From contig JANYFH010000111.1 in NCBI GenBank assembly GCA_025362705.1, forward strand, positions 1 through 42,322: a stretch of DNA of 42,322 nt. Reading direction: 5' to 3'. A program made the translations under genes and the position numbers. Positions 34,437 through 42,322 of this stretch are shown one piece after another (the first letter of the stretch is position 1; each line of letters opens with the position of its first letter). The DNA is from Betaproteobacteria bacterium (lineage in GTDB: Bacteria; Pseudomonadota; Gammaproteobacteria; Burkholderiales; Usitatibacteraceae). The notes beneath the pieces were generated by a model. It made no database searches. It had not been told where the DNA came from and worked only from the letters and a program-made list of their open reading frames with translations.

Positions 34437-35276
34437 TTAATGCGGAGGCATCACTTTAACAAATTTTAGCGCCGAAGGAATATCGTCGATAAATGCGTCG
34501 CAGTCCAGCCCGCGAAGTTCCTGGCCTTCGTTGTAGCCGTAGGGAACGATAAACACGGGGCAACCTGCCGCGCGCGCCGCTTCGGCGTCGTTCACCGAAT
34601 CGCCGATCAGCAGCAACTCGGCGGTGTTGCAGTCAAAAAACTTCGCCGCGTGTTGGAGCGGCAGCGGATGTGGTTTCTTTTCGGGCAGGGAGTCACCGGA
34701 AAGAACGAGTTCGACATAACCGCTGAGGCCCGATTTTTCCAGTAGCGGCAAGGTGAATTTTTCAGCTTTGTTAGTGACACATCCGAGCCGGAATCCTTTG
34801 TCCCGCAACGCATTCAGGCCATCGATCACACCGGGAAAAGGAATCGAGGTGTCGCCAAAACACTTGTCATACTGTCGCTCAAAATTCGCAACAGCGACTT
34901 TCAGCGCAGTGGGGCCAACTTCGCCGACGGCATCTTTGAGCGTCTTCGCAACAAGATTCGCAATACCTTTGCCGACATAAGTTTTAATCAGCGCAGGATC
35001 CAGCGGCACAAAGCCGAGCGCCGCACGCATCATGTTCGCCGCAGTCGCGATGTCGCCCACGGTATCCAGCAATGTGCCATCGAGATCCAACAGCACCGCT
35101 CTGAGCGGAACGGGAAACGCAAATTTGGGCTTCGCGCGCAGCTTGGGTTTCTTGACAACGACATCCCCGTCCGCAGGCACATCGGCCTGAGAGCCAATAT
35201 CCACGCCGCTCTCCATGGCAATGCCGCCGGGAGCCGCGCCAGTGCTGGGGTTTGGCGCATCCAACTCAACGGTCAT
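34437..35276 (-). CDS. gph: Phosphoglycolate phosphatase
   Basis: A 279-residue HAD-superfamily phosphatase. Motif [16 protein letters not shown] is at residues about 62-76, the TNKAEKF motif at about 175, and [15 protein letters not shown] at about 230. It removes 2-phosphoglycolate, for example from DNA repair. The first 57 residues, rich in Ala, Gly, Asp and Lys, have no counterpart in typical Gph proteins (about 220-230 residues). The ATG chosen overlaps the rpe stop (ATGA) and is the only one with that coupling; an ATG at residue 21 is an alternative. The order rpe-gph-trpE is common in beta- and gammaproteobacteria. Confidence 0.9.
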   Translation of the reverse strand: MTVELDAPNPSTGAAPGGIAMESGVDIGSQADVPADGDVVVKKPKLRAKPKFAFPVPLRAVLLDLDGTLLDTVGDIATAANMMRAALGFVPLDPALIKTYVGKGIANLVAKTLKDAVGEVGPTALKVAVANFERQYDKCFGDTSIPFPGVIDGLNALRDKGFRLGCVTNKAEKFTLPLLEKSGLSGYVELVLSGDSLPEKKPHPLPLQHAAKFFDCNTAELLLIGDSVNDAEAARAAGCPVFIVPYGYNEGQELRGLDCDAFIDDIPSALKFVKVMPPH

Positions 35277-35971
35277 ACACGTGCCTTTGCCAATTCGCCG
35301 CGCATTGCGCTGATCGTCGCAAGATAATCGGCTTGCCCAAAAATCGCCGAGCCTGCAACAAATGTGTCGGCACCGGCTCTGGCGATATCGGCAATATTTT
35401 CTGTCTTCACACCACCATCGACTTCAAGCCAGATTTCACGCCCGGATTTTGCAACTTCCGCGGTGATCCGTTTTTTCGCCTCTGCCAATTTCGCCAATGC
35501 TGAAGGTATGAATTTTTGTCCGCCGAATCCGGGGTTAACCGACATGATGAGGATCAGATCCACTTTGTCCATCACGTGATCGAGATAGCTGAGTGGCGTC
35601 GCCGGGTTGAACACAAGTCCCGCTTTACAGCCGTTTTCGCGAATCAGTGCGAGCGTGCGATCAATATGGTCAGACGCCTCGGGGTGAAAACTGATGATAT
35701 CCGCACCCGCCTTTGCAAAGTCAGGCACGATCCGATCCACCGGTTTGACCATCAAATGCACATCAATGGGAATTTTGCTGCCATCCACGCGTTTGCTATG
35801 CGGTCGCACCGCCTCGCAAACCATCGGGCCGATAGTGAGATTCGGTACGAAATGATTGTCCATGACGTCGAAATGAATCAAGTCTGCGCCAGCCGCAATG
35901 ACGGCGCCGACCTCTTCACCCAGTTGGGAAAAATCGGCGGAAAGAATCGAGGGAGCAATACGAAAAGTCAT
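35273..35971 (-). CDS. rpe: Ribulose-phosphate 3-epimerase
   Basis: A 232-residue TIM-barrel epimerase interconverting ribulose 5-phosphate and xylulose 5-phosphate. Metal and catalytic motifs: [16 protein letters not shown] at the start, [17 protein letters not shown] (about 34-50), [27 protein letters not shown] (about 140-155) and [12 protein letters not shown]. It diverges from apaG over only 48 bp, which must hold both promoters. Translationally coupled to gph. Confidence 0.97.
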   Translation of the reverse strand: MTFRIAPSILSADFSQLGEEVGAVIAAGADLIHFDVMDNHFVPNLTIGPMVCEAVRPHSKRVDGSKIPIDVHLMVKPVDRIVPDFAKAGADIISFHPEASDHIDRTLALIRENGCKAGLVFNPATPLSYLDHVMDKVDLILIMSVNPGFGGQKFIPSALAKLAEAKKRITAEVAKSGREIWLEVDGGVKTENIADIARAGADTFVAGSAIFGQADYLATISAMRGELAKARV

Positions 35972-36019
35972 GAAAACGCTTTCAGGAATGCGTACATTTT
36001 AGCGTGTTAGCATTGTTTT

Positions 36020-36403
36020 ATGAATGAGACAAAAAAATACGCAATCGACGTCACCGCGCAGGCGTTTTATCTTCCCGAACAGTCCGATGAAGAGAACGAC
36101 CAGTATGTTTTTGCCTACGCGATTCGTATTTTCAATACCGGCCAGGTATCAGCAAAAGTCGTTAGCCGCCACTGGGTCATCACCGACTCGGACAATCAGG
36201 TACAGGAAGTGCGCGGCATGGGTGTAGTCGGCGAACAGCCGACGATCAAACCCGGCTCATCGTATGAGTACACATCAGGTTCGTCATTGAGCACGATGGT
36301 CGGCACCATGCGCGGCACCTACCAGATGCTTGCGGAAGACGGTACCAGGTTCGACGCAGTGATACCGGAGTTCACACTTTCGGTGCCACGCGTGTTGCAC
36401 TAA
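36020..36403 (+). CDS. apaG: ApaG protein
   Basis: A 127-residue protein, normal for ApaG. Typical elements are VFAYAIRIFNTGQVSAKVVSRHWVITDSDN and GVVGEQPTIKPGSSYEYTSGSSLSTMVGTMRGTYQM. It has a fibronectin type III-like fold. It has been linked to cobalt and magnesium handling and to diadenosine tetraphosphate turnover, but its biochemical function is unsettled. Its stop overlaps, on the opposite strand, the end of the 45-residue membrane protein gene. Confidence 0.95.
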   Translation: MNETKKYAIDVTAQAFYLPEQSDEENDQYVFAYAIRIFNTGQVSAKVVSRHWVITDSDNQVQEVRGMGVVGEQPTIKPGSSYEYTSGSSLSTMVGTMRGTYQMLAEDGTRFDAVIPEFTLSVPRVLH

Positions 36404-36537
36404 AGCTTGCTTTTTTCGTCGGCATCCTTGCCGCGAACTTCAGGTGGTTTCGGTTTCTTCTTCTTCGGAAACGTCCACCAGACAATAAACACCGCCAGCG
36501 CGAACGCTAGAAATACCTGCGCAAATACCCAGACCAT
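36400..36537 (-). CDS. Small single-pass membrane protein, 45 residues, unknown
   Basis: An ATG at 36537 with GGAG eight bases upstream opens a 45-codon frame ending TAG. The peptide has one membrane helix (VWVFAQVFLAFALAVFIVWW, residues 2-21), then a strongly basic stretch (PKKKKPKPPEVRGKD), giving an N-out, C-in orientation by the positive-inside rule. Its last codons overlap the apaG stop by four bases in convergent orientation. No family is recognised. The helix, charge pattern and ribosome binding site all support a real gene. Confidence 0.7.
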   Translation of the reverse strand: MVWVFAQVFLAFALAVFIVWWTFPKKKKPKPPEVRGKDADEKSKL

Positions 36538-36626
36538 CTATTTCTCCAATATTCAACGCTGACTAAAATGCCAAAGCGATTCGGCCAAACGGCACGCGTC
36601 AACGCGATTGATATACTCGCGGCAAC

Positions 36627-38012
36627 ATGAGACCGACGCAAAACTACATGATTGGCCTGATTCGTTCCGCGCACGTGCAATTTCGTATTTTGCACTTTTG
36701 CATTTTGCACTTTCGTATTTTGCATTCTCGCATTTCATTCGCCCTCGCGGGCACTGCCATTCTTGCGAGCTGTGCGAGTGCGCCTCAATACATCCCACCG
36801 CCCGCACCCAAATGTGCGGCCTGCGAGGTCTGTAACGTCTGCACGGCACCAGTGACGGCTGCGCCGGCCATCGCGATACTTGAATCGGTTGCGCCAATAC
36901 CAACGCCACCGGAACCCGTTCGTGGTCGACTCGAACGCGCGCCGTGGGAAGGCCTGCCCAGCTTCAATGCCGATGACCCCACCGATGCGCTCGCCGCGTT
37001 TTTGCAGGGCTGCACGACGCTCGCAGCAAAACCAGAATGGAGCGCGGCGTGTGCTGCGGGCTCTGCCGTCCCACCAAAAGCACGCCCGGAAATAATTCGC
37101 CGATACTTTCGTGAAAATTTTGACCCCTTCAAAGTCGTCAACGCGGACGAATCCGATACTGGATTGGTGACCGGTTACTACGAACCGCTGCTGCACGGCT
37201 CACGCGTGCGTACCGAAACATTCAAATATCCGATCTACGGACAGCCGCAGGATCTGGTGTCGGTCGATTTAAGCGACGTTTATCCGGATCTTAAATTCAA
37301 ACGATTGCGCGGCCGCATCGTCGGCAACAAACTGGTGCCGTATTTTGATCGCAGCGAAATTGAATCCAGCGGCGCGCCACTCAAGGGTCTCGAGCTTGCA
37401 TGGGTGGAAGACGCAGTGGAATTATTTTTCCTGCAGATTCAGGGTTCCGGACAGATTCTGTTGCCCGATGGCACCCGCATGCGCGTAGGCTATGCCGATC
37501 AAAACGGCCATCCGTTTCGATCCCTCGGCGGTGCCTTGATTCGCCGCAGTCAAATCAGGGCCGAGCATGCGTCCATGCAAGGTATCAAGGAATGGGCGCG
37601 TCGCAACCCATCGAAAATCCAGGCCTTCATGAACATCAATCCCAGCTATGTTTTTTTCAAGGAATTACCGGGCGAACAAAGTGGTCCGATCGGCACACTG
37701 GGCGTGCCATTGACCGGCGAGCGAAGCATCGCGGTGGATCAGCGTGTGGTGCCGTTGGGTGTTCCGGTGTTTCTGTCGACAACTTTCCCCAATACGAAAA
37801 CGGCGCTGAACCGTTTGATGGTTGCGCAGGATACGGGCGGCGCAATTAACGGCGCGGTGCGTGCCGATTTCTACTGGGGATTTGGCGACGAAGCCGGTGC
37901 AGTGGCGGGCAAGATGAAACAGCAGGGGCGCATGTGGGTGTTGCTGCCGAAGGGTTATGACCCCAATACGGTCATGCTAACGCAACCGCCTGCGCCGCCC
38001 AAGACACCGTAG
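36627..38012 (+). CDS. mltA: Membrane-bound lytic murein transglycosylase A
   Basis: A 461-residue lipoprotein with the MltA domain (GYYEPLLHGS near residue 190) and C-terminal 3D domain (LMVAQDTGGAINGAVRADFYWG, about 397-418, containing the catalytic aspartate of the AQD motif). It cleaves peptidoglycan glycan strands with formation of anhydro-muramyl ends, from the outer membrane. The lipobox LASC places the lipidated cysteine at about residue 49. The stretch before it is unusually long and contains a 5-residue repeat encoded by 15-bp units (36681-36740). After the lipobox comes a CxxCxxCxxC cluster (residues about 63-72). The ATG at 36627 has no good ribosome binding site; an ATG at 36648 is possible. 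Confidence 0.92.
   Translation: MRPTQNYMIGLIRSAHVQFRILHFCILHFRILHSRISFALAGTAILASCASAPQYIPPPAPKCAACEVCNVCTAPVTAAPAIAILESVAPIPTPPEPVRGRLERAPWEGLPSFNADDPTDALAAFLQGCTTLAAKPEWSAACAAGSAVPPKARPEIIRRYFRENFDPFKVVNADESDTGLVTGYYEPLLHGSRVRTETFKYPIYGQPQDLVSVDLSDVYPDLKFKRLRGRIVGNKLVPYFDRSEIESSGAPLKGLELAWVEDAVELFFLQIQGSGQILLPDGTRMRVGYADQNGHPFRSLGGALIRRSQIRAEHASMQGIKEWARRNPSKIQAFMNINPSYVFFKELPGEQSGPIGTLGVPLTGERSIAVDQRVVPLGVPVFLSTTFPNTKTALNRLMVAQDTGGAINGAVRADFYWGFGDEAGAVAGKMKQQGRMWVLLPKGYDPNTVMLTQPPAPPKTP
36681..36740 (+). repeat. 15-bp tandem repeat in the mltA signal region
   Basis: Four units of 15 bp: TTTCGTATTTTGCAC, then TTTTGCATTTTGCAC, then TTTCGTATTTTGCAT, then a diverged TCTCGCATTTCATTC. They encode FRILH, FCILH, FRILH and SRISF in frame with mltA. 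Confidence 0.85.
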
Positions 38013-38020
38013 CGCAATAG

Positions 38021-38035
38021 TCGGGGTTGCCCCGA
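38021..38035. other. Hairpin between convergent mltA and dsbC
   Basis: TCGGGG and CCCCGA form a 6-bp stem with loop TTG, with ATAG and CTAT as possible outer pairs. It fills the 25-bp gap between the two stop codons. There is no T-run on either strand, so it is at best a weak terminator. Confidence 0.35.
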
Positions 38036-38037
38036 AA

Positions 38038-38766
38038 CTATCGTTTCGCTTCAACCGTAGGCATAACCTTCGCCGCCACCAGCTTGGCTTCCATACGGTC
38101 TTTCGCCATCGCGCCGGAGATGCGCTCGCCGTCTTCAAAAAACGTCGTCGGCGTGCCGGTAATATTCAATTTGTGGCCCAATGCGAGCACCTTATCGACA
38201 GGCGTGTCGCAGGTTGCCTTGGCGGTCGGCGCTTTCTCGCGCAACATCTGATCCTGCCAGGCTTTCAGGCGATCCGTCGAGCACCATATCGATTTGGATT
38301 TTTCCATAGAATCCTGCGCAAGAATTGGATAGGTAAAAATGTAGGCTGTGATGTTGTCAGTCGAATTCACATCCTGTTCAAAGCGTTTGCAGTAACCACA
38401 ATTGGGATCTTCAAAAATCGCCATGCGGCGGCTACCGTTGCCACGAACCAGCTTGATCGCCTGATCCAGCGGCAGATCGTTGAAATTGATGGCAGTGAGC
38501 TTTTGCAGGCGCGCTTCGCTTACGTTGGCCCGTGTTTGTGCATCGACCAATGTACCCAGCAACAGGAAGGTTACTTTTTCATCGGTATAAATAATCTCGC
38601 CACCGGCAAAAATTTCAAACAGATTGCCGTAGGGCGTTTTGGTGATGCGCTCGGCCTTCACTTCAGGGTATTTTTTTGCCAACTCCGCCTTGACCGTGTC
38701 GTTTGCAAAAGCAGAAGCGGCAAAGGCGGTTAGCACGATTAGTGCAAGATTTTTGATGAGTTTCAC
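38038..38766 (-). CDS. dsbC: Thiol:disulfide interchange protein DsbC
   Basis: A 242-residue periplasmic disulfide isomerase. The signal peptide VKLIKNLALIVLTAFAASAF is followed by AND. An N-terminal dimerisation domain (about 20-80) precedes the thioredoxin domain, with the active site DPNCGYCKRF (about 127-136), a second cysteine pair (SIWCSTD and KATCDTP) and the cis-proline loop GTPTTFF. The frame runs 30 codons further upstream to 38856, but the GTG at 38766 has AGGA eight bases before it and starts a proper signal peptide, so it is preferred. It lies 105 bp past the UbiI-like gene, and a 12-bp tandem duplication (GATTTGCCACAT, 38833-38856) lies in between. Confidence 0.93.
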   Translation of the reverse strand: MKLIKNLALIVLTAFAASAFANDTVKAELAKKYPEVKAERITKTPYGNLFEIFAGGEIIYTDEKVTFLLLGTLVDAQTRANVSEARLQKLTAINFNDLPLDQAIKLVRGNGSRRMAIFEDPNCGYCKRFEQDVNSTDNITAYIFTYPILAQDSMEKSKSIWCSTDRLKAWQDQMLREKAPTAKATCDTPVDKVLALGHKLNITGTPTTFFEDGERISGAMAKDRMEAKLVAAKVMPTVEAKR

Positions 38767-38871
38767 GTGAGTTTTCCTGAAGTAAATGCTGATTCGATGG
38801 GACTTTGAACAGTGGTAGAAGTGTTGGTTCCCGATTTGCCACATGATTTGCCACATATACCAGCTGGAATT

Positions 38872-40035
38872 CTAGCCGATTGCGTAGTCGATTAACGCCG
38901 CCTTGGCGTGAGGCAGCCGATTAAGCAACGTCAAACCCTCGTTGCGTATCCATCCAGCAGCTTTGGCATCACTGAGATATAGCGCCCGTAGTTTATCAGT
39001 GACCTCACTTAACCCAAGCGTCGCCTCACACCGTGCGCGCTCATATTTGCGCAACACAGCCACATCGCCTGGAGCGGAAAACTTGGACCGATTGCGTAAT
39101 ATCTCAACCAATGTACGCGCATCGGCAAAGCCCAGATTCACGCCCTGCCCTGCGAGCGGGTGGATCGCATGTGCAGCGTCACCCATCAACGCGAGACCGG
39201 CTTCAACCCAGTGGCGGGCAAGCACGCGTGCAAGCGGAAAGCGGGCGATGGGCGAGGCCAGCGTCAGCTTGCCCAGCGTGTTGTGTCCTGCGGCTTCGAC
39301 TGCTATACAAAACTCATTGTCGGGGATTTCTTTCAACGCCGCCGATTTCGTTCGCAAAACTGACCAGACGATTGATATCTGGTTCTGCGGAAGCGGCAAA
39401 TACGCCAGCACAGATTCATTCGTGAACCATTGCCGCGCAACATCGCCATGCGCAAATTCGCCATTGAAATTAGCGACGATGCCGTCGCTCTCATAATCTT
39501 TAGTTTCAGTAGCGATACCGGCCCAATCGCGAATTTGCGAGCGGCTGCCATCCGCGCCAACGAGTAAATCTGCCTGTAAAACGCTTCCGTCGGCCATTTC
39601 CAATTCGCGACGATCTCCATTCGTACGCATCGCTTTCAGCACCGCACCGCGCACCACGCGAATGCCCTCGACGCGGGAAACTGCCTGCTCCAGCGCAAAC
39701 ATCAATGCGGTATGTTCAACGATGGTCGCAATCGGCTGGCCCTGCGCCAAATCGAGATGGCTTTGGCGGTTCGCATCGTCACCCCACACTTGCATCGCAC
39801 GGACATGTGCCGCGCGTGCGGGATCGGGCGAGGCGCCAAGCCCACGAAGAAAATCGAGTGACGCCGGTGACAGCGCAAAAACGCGGTGATCGAACATCGA
39901 GGGCGATGTAATTGGTGCAGCGGGCGTTGTGCTGCGCTCAACAACGGTGACTTCCACGTTTGCCAGCCGTGAGGCCGCAAGTGCAAATGCCAAACCCACC
40001 GGGCCACCGCCGACAACGACTAAACTCGCGTTCAT
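38872..40035 (-). CDS. UbiI/UbiF-type FAD-dependent ubiquinone hydroxylase
   Basis: A 387-residue flavoprotein monooxygenase of the UbiH/COQ6 family. It has the FAD dinucleotide motif VVVGGGPVGLAFALAASRL at the N terminus, the DG motif LLVGADGSRSQIRDWAG near residue 165 and GDAAHAIHPLAGQGVNLGFADARTL near residue 285. It hydroxylates the ubiquinone ring. Because Coq7 (C6) and a clear UbiH (C1) are also in the window, the C5 hydroxylation done by UbiI in E. coli is the likely role, but regiospecificity cannot be read from sequence and UbiL or UbiF types are alternatives. The ATG overlaps the ubiH stop by four bases. Confidence 0.88.
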   Translation of the reverse strand: MNASLVVVGGGPVGLAFALAASRLANVEVTVVERSTTPAAPITSPSMFDHRVFALSPASLDFLRGLGASPDPARAAHVRAMQVWGDDANRQSHLDLAQGQPIATIVEHTALMFALEQAVSRVEGIRVVRGAVLKAMRTNGDRRELEMADGSVLQADLLVGADGSRSQIRDWAGIATETKDYESDGIVANFNGEFAHGDVARQWFTNESVLAYLPLPQNQISIVWSVLRTKSAALKEIPDNEFCIAVEAAGHNTLGKLTLASPIARFPLARVLARHWVEAGLALMGDAAHAIHPLAGQGVNLGFADARTLVEILRNRSKFSAPGDVAVLRKYERARCEATLGLSEVTDKLRALYLSDAKAAGWIRNEGLTLLNRLPHAKAALIDYAIG

Positions 40036-41195
40036 TTCAACGCACCAAACAACATGCGTTTAGCCAGCGCACGCCGCGCAAACGGCAGCATGTCCATAGC
40101 CGTCAGCGCCAGCCCGCGCGGCACGCGCATCGCGAGATGGTCGTTCGAAAATGCGCCCACCAGAAAATCGGTAAATCCGACACTGCGTTCCACATCGGTA
40201 TTCCGCGCCAATCCATATTTTTTTAACGCGTCGGAGAAAGCGGCGTCGCCAATTTGTTCGCGTCGCGCATCTGCCAGCAAGCGTGCAAGATCATTCGCAT
40301 CGCGCAGTCCCAGATTGAAACCCTGCCCTGCGACCGGGTGCAAGGCCTGTGCCGCGTTACCGATCACCGCAATATTTCCCGCCACACGCGACGACACGGT
40401 ACGCAAGCGCAACGGATAACTGCGGCGACCAGCAATACGCGCGAAGCGCCCGGCGCGATGGCCAAAATGCTGCTGGAACGCTGCCAGAAATGCGGCGTCA
40501 TCAAGCGCTTTCAGTTCCTCGATACGCGCTGGCGAAGATACCCACACCATCGAATAGTCCTTGGCGCCCCCGTGCGGGAGCAACGCAGCGGGCCCTTCCG
40601 GCGTGAAACGCTCGTACGCGGTACCGCGATGCGGCGTGTCGGTTTCGATATGCCCCAGCAATGCCGCCTGGCTGTAGTCTTTTTCCGCAATAGCAATGGC
40701 GGGGACTTTGCCAAGGTTCGCGCCGCCGTCTGCGAGCACCACCACAGCAGCCTTGCAAACATGCTCGCTACCCACCTGCGTGAAACGAATATCGACGTGG
40801 TCGCCACATTCCACAAACGCCGTGACCGCAGCGCCGCGCTGCACCGTAATGTGCTGTGCTTCAAGTGCTGCATCCAGCGACGTTTGCAAGTCTGCATACG
40901 AGAGCACGTAACCGAGTGCTGGAACGCCGCCGTCCTCGCGGGTGATCAGCGAGCGCCCGAAACCACCTTTTTGCGAAGTGTGAATGGCGTGTATCTCGGT
41001 CGCATGCAAACTTGCACTCCACACATTAGCCGCATCCAGAATATCTCGGCTGCCATGCGAAAGTGCCAACGAGCGCGTCTCACGCGATGGACCCTCACGG
41101 GCCTCCATCAATGAGACGTTCAAGCCTTGGCGTTTAGCAAGGAGTGCAAATGTGGCGCCGACCGGACCAGCGCCGATGACGACGATGTTGTCCAT
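40032..41195 (-). CDS. ubiH: Ubiquinone biosynthesis hydroxylase UbiH
   Basis: A 387-residue FAD-dependent monooxygenase. N-terminal MDNIVVIGAGPVGATFALLA, the segments TAYERFTPEGPAALLPHGG and RRSYPLRLRTVSSRVAGN, and VIGNAAQALHPVAGQGFNLGLRDANDLA match E. coli UbiH better than UbiI or UbiF; UbiH hydroxylates C1 of the ring. The position after pepP and before a second hydroxylase is the E. coli pepP-ubiH-ubiI order. The frame opens 20 codons earlier (41255) inside pepP, but the ATG at 41195 starts the FAD motif directly and lies 14 bp past the pepP stop. The ribosome binding site is poor. Confidence 0.9.
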   Translation of the reverse strand: MDNIVVIGAGPVGATFALLAKRQGLNVSLMEAREGPSRETRSLALSHGSRDILDAANVWSASLHATEIHAIHTSQKGGFGRSLITREDGGVPALGYVLSYADLQTSLDAALEAQHITVQRGAAVTAFVECGDHVDIRFTQVGSEHVCKAAVVVLADGGANLGKVPAIAIAEKDYSQAALLGHIETDTPHRGTAYERFTPEGPAALLPHGGAKDYSMVWVSSPARIEELKALDDAAFLAAFQQHFGHRAGRFARIAGRRSYPLRLRTVSSRVAGNIAVIGNAAQALHPVAGQGFNLGLRDANDLARLLADARREQIGDAAFSDALKKYGLARNTDVERSVGFTDFLVGAFSNDHLAMRVPRGLALTAMDMLPFARRALAKRMLFGALK

Positions 41196-41209
41196 CAAGT
41201 AGTAACGGA

Positions 41210-42322
41210 CTACGCCGCAGTCAACGCTTCCACATCCTTCACCGACTTCGGACAAGACGCTGTAAGGTTGGTATTGCCTTTCTTCGTGATGAGAATATCG
41301 TCCTCAATCCGCACCCCGATATCCCAGAAATGCTTGGGCACATTGTCGGCCGGACGAATGTAGAGCCCCGGTTCAACCGTCAACACCATGCCCGGTTCCA
41401 GCGCCACCCACTTGCCATCGCGATGTTTGTAGTCGCCTACGTCATGTACATCAAGACCCAGCCAATGACCGGCACGATGCATGTAGAACTGCTTGTAAGT
41501 TTCTTTCTCGATCACGCTGCCAAGTGATCCTTTGCACAACTTCAAATCGATCAATCCCTGTGCGAGCACATTGACGGCGACCTCGTGATATTTTCCGAAT
41601 GGCGCGCCCGGCTTCACCGCCTTGATACACGCAATCTGCGATTCGAGCACCAACTCATAAATATCTTTTTGTGGCCCGCTGAATTTGCCCGCAACCGGGA
41701 ATGTGCGCGTGATGTCAGCCGCATAACTTTCCAGCTCGCATCCCGCATCGATCAACATCAGGTCACCTTTTTTCAGCGGCGCCGAATTTTCACGATAGTG
41801 CAGCACACAGGCATTGCCGCCAGTCGCGACGATACTGCCGTAAGCCGGCTGGCGCGCACCGTTCTTCACGAACTCATGCAGTAGCTCCGCTTCAATCTCA
41901 TACTCGAACATCCCAGGCCTGGCCATCCGCATCGCGCGGATATGCGCATCCGACGAAATTTTGTTCGCACGCTGCATGATGTCGATCTCGACTTCATCCT
42001 TGATAAGTCGCATCTGGCCCAATGCCGCGCGCACATCGCGCAATTCGGCCGGTGCCGAGATGCCCTGACGCGCCTTGCTGCGCACGACATTCAGCCAGCG
42101 CGTGACCGAAGCATCCCACTCAGCCGATGCACCGAGCGGCGTATGAATGACTGCGACATTCGACATCAAATCAGGAATACGCGCTTCCAGCTCCGAGATC
42201 GGATAGGTCTCGTCGAAATCAAATACTTCCTTCGCCATCGCCGGACCAAAACGAAAGCCATCCCAGATTTCACGTTCCAGATTCTTCTCGCGACAAAACA
42301 AAATCTGACGCGGCTTTTTACC
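41210..42322 (-). CDS. pepP: Xaa-Pro aminopeptidase PepP, 3' part
   Basis: The last 370 codons of a gene that enters from the right edge; the visible protein starts within GKKPRQILFCREKNLEREIW, so roughly the first 60-80 residues are missing. It is an M24 metallopeptidase that removes an N-terminal residue preceding proline. All metal ligands are visible: the two aspartates in LMLIDAGCELESYAADITRTFP, the histidine in HRAGHWLGLDVHDVG, and the glutamates in VLTVEPGLYI and GVRIEDDILIT. It is the first visible gene of the pepP-ubiH-ubiI-like-dsbC series. Confidence 0.94.
   Translation of the reverse strand, partial: GKKPRQILFCREKNLEREIWDGFRFGPAMAKEVFDFDETYPISELEARIPDLMSNVAVIHTPLGASAEWDASVTRWLNVVRSKARQGISAPAELRDVRAALGQMRLIKDEVEIDIMQRANKISSDAHIRAMRMARPGMFEYEIEAELLHEFVKNGARQPAYGSIVATGGNACVLHYRENSAPLKKGDLMLIDAGCELESYAADITRTFPVAGKFSGPQKDIYELVLESQIACIKAVKPGAPFGKYHEVAVNVLAQGLIDLKLCKGSLGSVIEKETYKQFYMHRAGHWLGLDVHDVGDYKHRDGKWVALEPGMVLTVEPGLYIRPADNVPKHFWDIGVRIEDDILITKKGNTNLTASCPKSVKDVEALTAA

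Noticed and set aside
40254-41114. Plus-strand open frame of 286 codons opposite ubiH
   Set aside because: Antisense shadow of a gene with complete FAD motifs; no domain recognised.

Overview
The window reads as chromosome from a betaproteobacterium, probably of the Burkholderiales or a near relative, with moderate GC content. The evidence is a trpEGDC cluster behind rpe-gph, a general porin of the betaproteobacterial trimeric type, Coq7 as the ubiquinone C6 hydroxylase, and the neighbourhood rplM-rpsI / coiled-coil membrane protein / bactofilin / erpA. No rRNA, tRNA, CRISPR array, phage or insertion sequence was seen. Gene density is high and almost everything lies on the minus strand.

Layout. 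(1) 1-1344: the 5' part of an SPFH-domain protein (minus, cut by the window edge) diverging from a MOSC-domain protein. (2) 1435-24542: fifteen consecutive minus-strand genes. In transcription order they are a PsrA-like TetR regulator, an FadE-type acyl-CoA dehydrogenase, a thiolase, an FadJ-like fusion (hydratase then dehydrogenase), a DUF4442 thioesterase, a DUF898 membrane protein, an M48 metalloprotease, a long-chain acyl-CoA synthetase, a YciA-like thioesterase, a second fusion in the opposite domain order, a second thiolase, and then a four-gene envelope module: DUF1302 outer-membrane protein, DUF1329 periplasmic protein, YCF48-like repeat protein and an MMPL/RND transporter. A palindrome next to a sigma70-like promoter ahead of the TetR gene suggests autoregulation. 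I read the locus as a system that takes up or exports a hydrophobic acyl compound and degrades it. (3) 24704-26590: a 43-residue basic protein, erpA, a bactofilin and a DUF6776-like protein. (4) 26657-27744: rplM-rpsI behind a promoter with both hexamers at consensus. (5) 27821-30059: an OsmC/YhfA-like protein with a probable TTG start, coq7 and a porin. (6) 30350-35971: rpe-gph-trpL-trpE-trpG-trpD-trpC. It includes a previously hidden 16-residue leader peptide with four Trp codons and a long-range inverted repeat that can mask the trpE ribosome binding site. (7) 36020-38012: apaG, a convergent 45-residue membrane protein and mltA. (8) 38038-42322: pepP-ubiH-ubiI-like-dsbC, with pepP cut by the right edge.

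The two most interesting items are the tryptophan leader, which looks like an attenuator acting on translation rather than through a terminator, and the 23-kb fatty-acid locus that couples an uncharacterised DUF1302/DUF1329/YCF48/RND envelope module to two mirrored beta-oxidation sets. Three copies of a stem-loop repeat lie at gene ends inside that locus.
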